In this document: one piece after another, positions 1 through 4,260 of the stretch
Position numbering within the stretch: the stretch's first letter is position 1
How the letters are laid out: the number at the start of each line of letters is the position of its first letter
NCBI GenBank assembly: GCA_017935825.1
Contig: JAGBGW010000231.1
Location: 1 to 5,271 of the forward strand
Length of the DNA stretch: 5,271 nt
Direction of reading: 5' to 3'
DNA from: Clostridia bacterium
GTDB lineage: Bacteria; Bacillota; Clostridia; Christensenellales; Maliibacteriaceae
Made by a program: the position numbers and the translations under genes
The notes under the pieces: model-generated
Told to the model about the DNA's origin: nothing
The model's input: the letters and a program-made list of their open reading frames with translations, nothing else
Database searches by the model: none

Positions 1-493
1 CCAGCACGTAATGCACATCGCCGATGGTAAATCTGCCGCCTTCGGGGAAGAAGGGAGCGATGATCTCGCCGTCCACATCGCCAAGACCTGCTTTGATGAT
101 GCCCTCGCGAAGGGTGGCAGTTTCCATGGGATAGTGGCCGCGCAAGGTGGAGTCGCCGCGGGAGAGGATGGTGAATGCGATGCCCGTATCCTTGGAGGCA
201 CGGGACAGGTTCTCCATAATTTCCGTGTGCTGTGCGTGGGAATCCGCTGCGGAAAGGCCGCGGGAGTTGGTCAGCACGAAGAAGATGTGACCGTCTTCCA
301 GAAGACCTGCCTTCAAGGATTCATAGTCCCAGCCCGTGTAAACGGGCACGTCGTGGACGGTCTGCACACCCGTGGGGTCGTCGTCCAGAACGACCATCTT
401 CGTGTTCAGCGGATATCCTTTTGCGTAGAAATCCTCGATCACGCGGACAGGCGGCAGGGTGGCGAAAAGTTCGTCTTTCAAAATTTTCTGCAT
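1..493 (-). CDS. Four-carbon acid sugar kinase family protein (DUF1537), N-terminal part, cut by window edge
   Basis: This is the 5' part of an open reading frame of which 164 codons are visible; it runs off the window at position 1 with no stop. The protein begins MQKILKDELFATLPP. Three hallmarks of the DUF1537 / OtnK-YgbK kinase N-terminal domain are visible: LDDDPTGVQ at residues 36-44, SRGDSTLRGH at 111-120 (the family's K/RxDSTLRG substrate-binding motif) and FFPEGGR at 148-154. Known members are ATP-dependent cytosolic kinases that phosphorylate C4 sugar acids such as D-erythronate, D-threonate or 3-oxo-tetronate, usually before a PdxA-like dehydrogenase and an aldolase. The family is about 400-470 residues, so the C-terminal nucleotide-binding domain lies outside. 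The start at 493 is supported by GGAGG on the minus strand (504-500), 6 nt upstream. The gene follows the PHP gene in the same frame after 27 nt, so it is the second gene of an operon. The exact substrate cannot be told. Confidence 0.88.
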   Translation of the reverse strand, partial: MQKILKDELFATLPPVRVIEDFYAKGYPLNTKMVVLDDDPTGVQTVHDVPVYTGWDYESLKAGLLEDGHIFFVLTNSRGLSAADSHAQHTEIMENLSRASKDTGIAFTILSRGDSTLRGHYPMETATLREGIIKAGLGDVDGEIIAPFFPEGGRFTIGDVHYVL

Positions 494-520
494 AGATGTC
501 CTCCAAATGATGATGAATGA

Positions 521-1465
521 TTACAAAGTGAGCACATCGGGTGCCCAGGTGTTGACGATTTGTGCAAGGGGTTCGCAGGAAAGGATATCTTTTGCAAACA
601 CGCCCTTTTCGCCCATCAGGCGGGGATTTTTGGAGCCCGACTTGGCGTCGTTGTGGTAATCGGAACCGCCGGAGATAAACAGGCGGCCTGTATAGGTTTC
701 GCGGATCTCACGCTCGATCGCCTCGGGGGTGGAAGTGCCCCGATAGCTTGTCTTGTTGTAGGGGTATGCCGCCTCGATGCCCTGCAGACCTGCATCGATG
801 AGCCGCTCGATATACTGTGCCCGCGTCATGTCGCGGGGGTGTTCGGGGATCAGGTGGGGATGTGCCAAAATGGCAAAGCCGCCGGAAGCACGCACCATCT
901 CGATGGCCTTGGTGGGGTCGATCTTCTCACGCTTGATGGCGGAGTATCTGGGCGTGGTCTGGATCATTTTCTTTGCCGCAGCCCAATCCTCCGCGCCGCC
1001 GCAAAGTGCGATGGCATTGAAGATATGCTTGCCCTGCAGCGCCATTTCGTCGATATCCATGCCGTTTTGATGCAGGACGTCATCCCATGTAATGGGCATG
1101 CCGTCCTCCGCCAGCAGTTCCACGATTTTCTTATAGCCGCCCATTTTGGAGCGCGCCATTTCAAGTTCAAATTCATGGAACGAGGAATCGCTGAAATCGC
1201 AGCCGATGCCCACAATATGCACATCGGGTACAAGGGTATCGCAGGAAAACTCGATGGCAGGCAGGATGTAGGCGCCGCGCTTTGCACCAAAGGAAAGCAG
1301 GTCTTCCCCATTGGGTTTCAAATCGGGCATGACGTCGTGATCGGCAACGACAAATGCGCGCACGCCGCGAGCGCTTGCGACTGCGCAAAGTTCTTCGTAG
1401 GTATCGCCGCCGTCGGAACGGGTACTGTGGCAATGCAAATCGAAGGGATATGGGGCTTTGTTCAT
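521..1465 (-). CDS. PHP-domain metal-dependent phosphoesterase (TrpH / RNase AM-like)
   Basis: The 314-residue protein has the full metal-ligand set of a PHP (polymerase and histidinol phosphatase) fold. It shows DLHCHST at residues 9-15 (H11, H13) with D18, ADHD at 41-44 (H43), E72 in IEFS, H83 in DVHIVGI, AHPH at 201-204, and GSDYH at 267-271 (D269, H271). Such proteins bind two or three metal ions and hydrolyse phosphomonoesters or diesters in the cytosol. The closest stand-alone relatives are the TrpH/YciV group (RNase AM, 5'-3' exonuclease; some members are nucleotide phosphatases). About 80 residues lie between H83 and the AHPH motif, as in that group. No DNA polymerase or HisJ context is present. 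The start has an AGGTG-type ribosome site 5 nt upstream (1477-1471) and a promoter just beyond. It is first in an operon with the DUF1537 kinase. The fold is secure; the substrate is unknown, and co-transcription suggests a phosphorylated metabolite but does not show it. Confidence 0.88.
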   Translation of the reverse strand: MNKAPYPFDLHCHSTRSDGGDTYEELCAVASARGVRAFVVADHDVMPDLKPNGEDLLSFGAKRGAYILPAIEFSCDTLVPDVHIVGIGCDFSDSSFHEFELEMARSKMGGYKKIVELLAEDGMPITWDDVLHQNGMDIDEMALQGKHIFNAIALCGGAEDWAAAKKMIQTTPRYSAIKREKIDPTKAIEMVRASGGFAILAHPHLIPEHPRDMTRAQYIERLIDAGLQGIEAAYPYNKTSYRGTSTPEAIEREIRETYTGRLFISGGSDYHNDAKSGSKNPRLMGEKGVFAKDILSCEPLAQIVNTWAPDVLTL

Positions 1466-1495
1466 GGAAACACCTCAGGATGTTTTGTTGGTTTT

Positions 1496-1524
1496 ATTAT
1501 ACACCATGAATATCTTGTCCACCA
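1496..1524 (-). promoter_or_regulatory. Promoter of the PHP-kinase operon
   Basis: A perfect TATAAT lies on the minus strand at 1501-1496, preceded directly by GTG. It would start transcription near 1489, leaving a leader of about 23 nt that holds the ribosome site of the PHP gene. The -35 is weak: with a 17-bp spacer the hexamer is TGGTGG (1524-1519), which matches TTGACA poorly. The -10 is clear, so the call rests on it and on its placement. Confidence 0.6.
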
Positions 1525-1637
1525 CCAAAAACAATAAGTGTTCCAATACTTTTTACGGGAACTTCATGCAGGAACGAAAGGCGGCAGTGGGACGAACCGA
1601 GGGCAGAATGGTATGCAGGGCTTGCGATACGCAGTGC

Positions 1638-1658
1638 GGTCGAGGTATGACCTCGACC
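1638..1658. repeat. Solitary palindromic repeat followed by CTAC
   Basis: The arms GGTCGAGGT (1638-1646) and ACCTCGACC (1650-1658) are exact reverse complements around a 3-nt ATG loop, and the right arm runs into CTACAGG. The layout, a 9-bp GC-rich stem with a tiny loop and a CTAC flank, matches the palindromes clustered at 3492-3707, so it looks like one more copy of that dispersed family. No T-tract follows on either strand, so it is not an intrinsic terminator. Confidence 0.65.
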
Positions 1659-1740
1659 CTACAGGTGTTTGATTTTCATCACGCATTCGTGGGACTGACG
1701 CCTTTGTTGTGCCCTTCACAAACAAATCAAATCAAAATCT

Positions 1741-1842
1741 CACCACCACCACCACGATCCACACATCTGTGTGCATTCTGTTGTGGTTGTGGTTGTGGTT
1801 TCGTTTACGGTTTCATTTTCTTTTTCTTTTTTAGTTTCTTTT
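1741..1842. repeat. Simple-sequence block: (CAC)5, CACACA hairpin, (TTGTGG)3, T-rich tract
   Basis: Five CAC units (1741-1755) are followed by a small hairpin with arms CACACA (1760-1765) and TGTGTG (1768-1773). Three TTGTGG units come next (1781-1798), then a strand-biased T/C-rich tract (1799-1842). The CAC and TTGTGG tracts are imperfectly complementary, with a mismatch about every sixth base, so the block could fold into a long irregular hairpin. No function can be assigned. Such tracts can change length by slippage. Confidence 0.6.
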
Positions 1843-1874
1843 GGCATCATTCGCATCGTAAATCATACGCTTAC

Positions 1875-1896
1875 ATGCGTTCGCATGCGGACGCAT
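1875..1896. repeat. Inverted repeat upstream of manA
   Basis: The arms ATGCGTTCG (1875-1883) and CGGACGCAT (1888-1896) pair over 9 bp with one G-T wobble around a CATG loop. It lies about 70 bp upstream of the manA promoter. It could be a regulator-binding site or a structural remnant; nothing else supports either reading. Confidence 0.4.
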
Positions 1897-1921
1897 ATTC
1901 CCATCGTTTTTCCGTCAAAAA

Positions 1922-1935
1922 ATTTGTATACAAAT
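1922..1935. promoter_or_regulatory. Perfect 14-bp palindrome, probable operator for manA
   Basis: The sequence ATTTGTATACAAAT is its own exact reverse complement. The centre lies about 53 bp upstream of the predicted manA transcription start, and the site ends 11 bp before the -35. The core TTGTATACAA resembles sites bound by GntR-family sugar and sugar-acid regulators, whose operators are often short A/T-flanked palindromes with a GTATAC or GT-n-AC core. A position just upstream of the -35 would suit an activator or an upstream repressor site. No regulator gene is in the window, so the protein that binds it is unknown. Confidence 0.5.
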
Positions 1936-1946
1936 CTATGCAGTAC

Positions 1947-1974
1947 TTTGCACCGCAAAATTTTATGGTATAAT
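1947..1974 (+). promoter_or_regulatory. manA promoter with extended -10
   Basis: A perfect TATAAT at 1969-1974 carries the extended -10 element TG one base upstream (1966-1967). A moderate -35, TTTGCA (1947-1952), sits 16 bp away. Transcription would start near 1981, giving a leader of about 27 nt with the manA ribosome site in it. Confidence 0.75.
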
Positions 1975-1994
1975 ATAAACACCAATTTTTGTTC

Positions 1995-2000
1995 GGAGGA
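1995..2000 (+). promoter_or_regulatory. Ribosome binding site that fixes the manA start
   Basis: GGAGGA ends 7 nt before the ATG at 2008. The same reading frame stays open back to 1771, but that extension lies upstream of the promoter and has no ribosome site. This Shine-Dalgarno therefore decides for the start at 2008. Confidence 0.85.
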
Positions 2001-2007
2001 AATTCAT

Positions 2008-3105
2008 ATGACTGCATATTATGAACAACCGCTCCGCCTTGTGTGGAACAAACTGATCCGCTACCCCGGCGGTCGTGAGATCGACCGTTTCCGCGGCATC
2101 GAACCCGGTGCAGATGACGGCCGTCCGGAAGCCTGGGTAGGCTCCTGCGCACGCGTTATCAACGCAGCTCAGCTGGAAGATAAAAACGAAGGTATGGCAA
2201 AGGTCAACATGCCCGACGGTTCCGTGATCTATGTTCAGGAACTGATCGACATGGACCCTGCAGCTGTACTTGGCGCAGAGCATGCCAAAAAGTACGGCAA
2301 CAACTCCAACCTTCTGGTCAAGCTTCTTGACGCAGAAAAGCAGCTTCGTCTGCAGGCTCACCCCACCCGTGAGCGCGTCAAGGCAACCCCCAAGTCCTGG
2401 TTCAACCATGCTGACTTTGGTAAGACCGAGTGCTGGTACATCATCTCCCTGCGTGAGGACTCCCCCGTCAAGCCCTACCTGCTGCTTGGCTTCAAGGAAG
2501 GCGTCACCCGTGAGATCTACGACGAGCTGTTCGACAAGGAAGACGTTCCCGCAATGGAAGACTGGTGCCACAAGGTATATCCCCAGCCCGGCGAGATGTA
2601 CTTCGTACAGAGCGGTCTTGTACACGCTGTTGGTACCGGCTGCTTCATGATCGAGATTCAGGAGCCCTCCGACTTCACCGTTGGCGTTGTCAAGAACCCC
2701 AACTGGCCCGGCGGTCCCGAAGACTGGAAAGAGCGCGAGCTTGGCACCTATCACTATGACGGCTGCACCTATGAAGAAAACCTGCGCCGCTGGAAGGTAG
2801 AGCCCAAGGTCTTGAGTGAGACCGAAAACGGCAAGGAAATTTACCTGATCGGCAGCGACCAGACCCCCTTCTTCGGCGGCGTTCGCTATGAGCTTACCGG
2901 TGCATTCTCCCCCATGGATACCGGCACCTTCTCCATCAACATCGTCACTGACGGCGAAGGCAAGATCGTCTATGACGGCGGCGAGATGGAAATCAAAAAG
3001 GCTGACGAAATCTTCCTGCCTGCAGGCGTGAAGAACCTGCAGTTCGTGCCTGCAGAAGGCAAGCGCCTGGAAGTCGTCCGCTGCCTGCCCCCGGATTGCG
3101 TCTGA
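2008..3105 (+). CDS. manA: Class I mannose-6-phosphate isomerase (cupin fold, Zn-dependent)
   Basis: The 365-residue protein belongs to the type I phosphomannose isomerases, which interconvert mannose-6-phosphate and fructose-6-phosphate in the cytosol. The zinc ligands are visible: Q116 and H118 in LQAHPT, E141 in GKTECWYI (138-145), and H206 in GLVHAVGTG (203-211). The second signature follows as FMIEIQEPSD (213-222). The N-terminal cupin spans roughly residues 10-230; the C-terminal part (about 265-360) ends in a cupin-like barrel with FLPAGVKNLQFVP. Length is above the roughly 315-320 residues of Bacillus-type ManA and below the roughly 390 of the E. coli enzyme. One oddity is G226 where the signature SD-x-x-[LIVM]-R has its conserved arginine (here SDFTVG). 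The start at 2008 follows GGAGGA and a strong promoter. Codon use is biased to C/G-ending codons, as in well-expressed genes. It is monocistronic, ending at the terminator at 3327. The family is secure; the exact sugar phosphate is less so. Confidence 0.87.
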   Translation: MTAYYEQPLRLVWNKLIRYPGGREIDRFRGIEPGADDGRPEAWVGSCARVINAAQLEDKNEGMAKVNMPDGSVIYVQELIDMDPAAVLGAEHAKKYGNNSNLLVKLLDAEKQLRLQAHPTRERVKATPKSWFNHADFGKTECWYIISLREDSPVKPYLLLGFKEGVTREIYDELFDKEDVPAMEDWCHKVYPQPGEMYFVQSGLVHAVGTGCFMIEIQEPSDFTVGVVKNPNWPGGPEDWKERELGTYHYDGCTYEENLRRWKVEPKVLSETENGKEIYLIGSDQTPFFGGVRYELTGAFSPMDTGTFSINIVTDGEGKIVYDGGEMEIKKADEIFLPAGVKNLQFVPAEGKRLEVVRCLPPDCV

Positions 3106-3326
3106 TACGTCCTCGCGGACTGCGCATCATTCGCCGCTTCGCAGGCTCACCGTCTCATTCGCTCCGTCGCTCGTCCTTTTCACAAAAAGTCACGCTCGGC
3201 TTTCCTGCTCGGTTGTAAACGCCCTCGCTACGGAAATCTGTCGCTACCAACTTTTTGTGAGGAATAGCTGCAGTTGTAAATCATGTGAATGAGTTTTGAG
3301 ATTGAGCGGTAAATTAAGTTGATACG
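3106..3326. other. Non-coding 3' region of manA
   Basis: The 221 bp between the manA stop and its terminator contain no credible gene. The first 75 bp are rich in CGCTCG/TTCGC-like words with a strong pyrimidine bias on the plus strand. An 11-bp inverted repeat spans 3180-3260, and the rest is plain A/T-rich DNA. It would be transcribed as a long 3' UTR of manA. Confidence 0.6.
3180..3260. repeat. 81-bp segment bounded by 11-bp perfect inverted repeats
   Basis: TCACAAAAAGT (3180-3190) and ACTTTTTGTGA (3250-3260) are exact reverse complements 59 bp apart. The enclosed DNA carries loosely repeated CGCTCGG/TGCTCGG/CGCTACG words. It could be a tiny mobile-like element with terminal repeats, or a long-range RNA stem in the manA 3' UTR. 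No flanking target duplication is seen. Confidence 0.45.
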
Positions 3327-3363
3327 AAACACCCCCGAGGTTATTCCTTGGGGGTGTTTTTTT
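3327..3363 (+). terminator. Intrinsic terminator of manA
   Basis: The arms AAACACCCCC (3327-3336) and GGGGGTGTTT (3350-3359) pair over 10 bp. They extend inward by GAGG/CCTT (one G-T wobble) to a 14-bp stem closed by a TTATT loop. A run of seven T (3357-3363) follows, partly within the stem. It lies 221 nt past the manA stop on the same strand. Confidence 0.92.
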
Positions 3364-3364
3364 G

Positions 3365-3456
3365 ATGAATTGCCTGCGGCATGATTTGGCTTTGCCATGA
3401 ATTGCACCTGCGGTGCATGAATTGACGCTGCGCGTCGTAATGTTTTGTCGCTGCGC
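3365..3456. repeat. Tandem array of small hairpins separated by ATGAATT
   Basis: Four regular units follow each other directly, each a 7-nt spacer plus a mini-hairpin. The spacers are ATGAATT (3365), ATGATTT (3381), ATGAATT (3397) and ATGAATT (3417). The stems are GCC/GGC with loop TGC (3372-3380), GGC/GCC with loop TTT (3388-3396), GCACC/GGTGC with loop TGC (3404-3416) and GACGC/GCGTC with loop TGC (3424-3436). A fifth, degenerate unit ends near 3456. Units are 16, 16, 20 and 20 bp. The stem sequences differ but always pair, so the structure rather than the sequence is kept. It starts one base after the manA terminator T-run. No coding potential is credible. Confidence 0.75.
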
Positions 3457-3491
3457 AGGGGGTATCATTCCAACCGCCCGCATGCGTTGGC

Positions 3492-3571
3492 GGGTCGACG
3501 TAGGCGTCGACCCCTACGAGATTGGATCAAAACTCCACCGCATCCGTAGGGACGGCGCTCCTGCGCCGTCC
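3492..3571. repeat. Composite palindrome element 1 (two hairpins facing a CTACG...CGTAG core)
   Basis: The left hairpin has arms GGGTCGACG (3492-3500) and CGTCGACCC (3505-3513) with loop TAGG, then CTACGAG. The right hairpin begins after CGTAG, with arms GGACGGCGC (3550-3558) and GCGCCGTCC (3563-3571) and loop TCCT. The two hairpins face an A/T-richer core of about 36 bp whose ends are CTACG and CGTAG, inverted relative to each other. No T-tract follows either hairpin, so they are not terminators. Confidence 0.75.
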
Positions 3572-3600
3572 GCAGGCGTTTGGTATTTATCATGGCAGGC

Positions 3601-3671
3601 GGACGCCCGAGGACGGGCGTCCCTACGAGGTTATATCCAATGCCGTCGTAGGGGCAGGACTCGTCCTGCCC
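3601..3671. repeat. Composite palindrome element 2 (same layout as element 1)
   Basis: The left hairpin has arms GGACGCCCG (3601-3609) and CGGGCGTCC (3614-3622) with loop AGGA, then CTACGAGG. The right hairpin follows CGTAG and has arms GGGCAGGAC (3652-3660) and GTCCTGCCC (3663-3671); the innermost pair probably opens to give a CTCG loop. The core of about 29 bp again runs from CTACGAG to CGTAG. Stem sequences are unlike element 1, but stem length, loop size and flanks agree. Confidence 0.75.
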
Positions 3672-3682
3672 TTTCTGCGTTT

Positions 3683-3710
3683 TAGGGTGAGGCAAGCCTC
3701 CCCCCTACGG
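3683..3710. repeat. Fifth palindrome of the cluster, imperfect
   Basis: The inner arms GAGGC (3689-3693) and GCCTC (3696-3700) surround an AA loop. Outer TAGGG (3683-3687) pairs with CCCTA (3703-3707) after a mismatch and extra C residues, and the right flank is CTACGG. It looks like a decayed or half copy of the composite elements just upstream. Confidence 0.6.
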
Positions 3711-3727
3711 AAATGATGTTTTTACAC

Positions 3728-3765
3728 AGCAAAAGGCACCTCGTGTGAGGTGCCTTTCGCTTTTT
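3728..3765. terminator. Probable bidirectional terminator between convergent manA and VOC gene
   Basis: The arms AAAGGCACCTC (3732-3742) and GAGGTGCCTTT (3747-3757) pair over 11 bp around a GTGT loop, extended by AGC/GCT (3728-3730 with 3759-3761) after one mismatch. On the plus strand TTTTT follows (3761-3765). On the minus strand the stem begins 9 nt after the VOC stop codon and ends in four T. It serves the VOC gene and would also stop any read-through from manA; the minus-strand T-run is short. Confidence 0.75.
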
Positions 3766-3766
3766 C

Positions 3767-4153
3767 TTACAGGATCTGACCGAACTCGATCTGCTCGCCG
3801 CAGGGGCTGAGGATCTTGAAGTAACGGAAGCCGTTGTCCCAGAAGCGCGGAATTTCTTCGATGCCGTTGGTGCAGATCTGGTAGCCCTGCTCCACGCAGA
3901 ACTTGTAGTCAGCTTCGATGTCATAGGAATCGAATGCGATGTGGTCAACATTACCCTGCACAGCTTCGGGAAGGGAATCCACCTGGTACATCTCGTAGAC
4001 GGTCTCGCCGCTCTTCAAGAAGTAGACGTTGTGTGCACCGCCGCCGAAGCAGCCGATCACTTCATAACCCAGAACTTCCTGATACCACTTTGCGTTTGCC
4101 TCCACGTCCTTGCAAGCAAGGCCGATGTGCTGGAGCTTTCTGCCCTTAATCAT
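3767..4153 (-). CDS. VOC superfamily (glyoxalase/dioxygenase-fold) protein
   Basis: The 128-residue single-domain protein carries the paired beta-alpha-beta-beta-beta pattern of the vicinal oxygen chelate fold. Module one starts LQHIGLACKDVEANAKWYQEV (residues 7-27, quoted in part: LQHIGLACKD); module two starts VDHIAFDSYDIEADYKF (69-85). The four expected metal ligands are all present: H9, E54 (TVYEMYQV), H71 and E123 (CGEQIEFGQI). That fits an active metal-dependent lyase, isomerase or dioxygenase such as glyoxalase I or methylmalonyl-CoA epimerase-like enzymes, acting in the cytosol probably as a dimer. The family is too broad to name a substrate. A GGAGGA ribosome site lies about 9 nt before the ATG, a slightly long spacing. 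It has its own promoter although the upstream ABC permease gene ends only about 108 bp away on the same strand, and it ends at a hairpin terminator. Confidence 0.85.
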   Translation of the reverse strand: MIKGRKLQHIGLACKDVEANAKWYQEVLGYEVIGCFGGGAHNVYFLKSGETVYEMYQVDSLPEAVQGNVDHIAFDSYDIEADYKFCVEQGYQICTNGIEEIPRFWDNGFRYFKILSPCGEQIEFGQIL

Positions 4154-4182
4154 AGTAAAATTTCCTCCGATTCAAATTTTTC

Positions 4183-4199
4183 CGATCCGCAGGGGATCG
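4183..4199. promoter_or_regulatory. Short inverted repeat in the leader of the VOC gene
   Basis: CGATCC (4183-4188) and GGATCG (4194-4199) are exact reverse complements around a 5-nt loop, inside the predicted 5' leader between the start site near 4206 and the ribosome site. Four GATC tetramers fall within 4184-4212. It could be an operator just after the start site or a weak leader hairpin. Confidence 0.35.
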
Positions 4200-4212
4200 A
4201 TCTGTTACGATC

Positions 4213-4241
4213 ATTATAACAATTCTAAGCAAAAGAATCAA
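4213..4241 (-). promoter_or_regulatory. Promoter of the VOC gene, extended -10
   Basis: On the minus strand TTGATT (4241-4236) and TATAAT (4218-4213) are 17 bp apart, and TGT directly before the -10 forms an extended TGnTATAAT. Transcription would start near 4206, giving a leader of about 53 nt. The -35 begins about 20 bp after the stop codon of the ABC permease. Confidence 0.8.
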
Positions 4242-4260
4242 CGAATAGAAGTGTATACGA

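Larger units (their letters stand above)
1502..1946. other. Divergent intergenic region without a gene
   Basis: No credible coding sequence is seen on either strand between the two divergent promoters. Open stretches here translate to low-complexity protein rich in Val, Phe, Ser or Cys and lack a ribosome site. The region holds a 21-bp palindromic repeat (1638-1658), CAC and TTGTGG simple repeats (1741-1798), a T-rich tract (1799-1842), a 9-bp hairpin (1875-1896) and a perfect 14-bp palindrome (1922-1935), listed separately. Confidence 0.7.

Noticed and set aside
11..520. Plus-strand open frame opposite the DUF1537 kinase
   Set aside because: The minus-strand frame here carries three kinase family motifs and a ribosome site; the plus-strand translation matches nothing I recognise.
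560..1537. Long plus-strand open frame opposite the PHP gene
   Set aside because: It is the antisense of a gene with a complete PHP motif set. It has no ribosome site or recognisable domain, and the openness follows from the codon bias of the real gene.
1703..1727. TTTGTTGTG / CACAAACAAA inverted repeat as a terminator
   Set aside because: The stem is A/T-rich with a bulge and no T-run follows on either strand; no gene ends here.
1802..1815. Catabolite-response-element-like site (minus strand)
   Set aside because: It matches the cre consensus at about 11 of 14 positions but misses symmetric key bases and lies about 150 bp upstream of the manA promoter.
1458..1973. Plus-strand frame of 171 codons in the divergent region
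   Set aside because: The translation is Cys/Gly and poly-Phe runs from simple-sequence DNA, with no ribosome site or family resemblance.
1771..2007. N-terminal extension of ManA in the same frame
   Set aside because: It translates to low-complexity Val/Ser/Phe residues from the simple repeats, lies upstream of the promoter, and lacks a ribosome site. GGAGGA at 1995 fixes the start at 2008.
1963..2754. Minus-strand open frame of 263 codons opposite manA
   Set aside because: It is antisense to ManA, whose zinc ligands, promoter and ribosome site are all in place. The frame lacks its own signals.
3365..3456. CRISPR array
   Set aside because: The constant part is only 7 nt, the variable part is itself palindromic and 9-13 nt long, and no cas gene is near.
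3244..3716. Several short open frames across the repeat region on both strands
   Set aside because: They run through the terminator and palindromes; Arg/Pro/Gly-rich products mirror the hairpin sequences and have no start signals.
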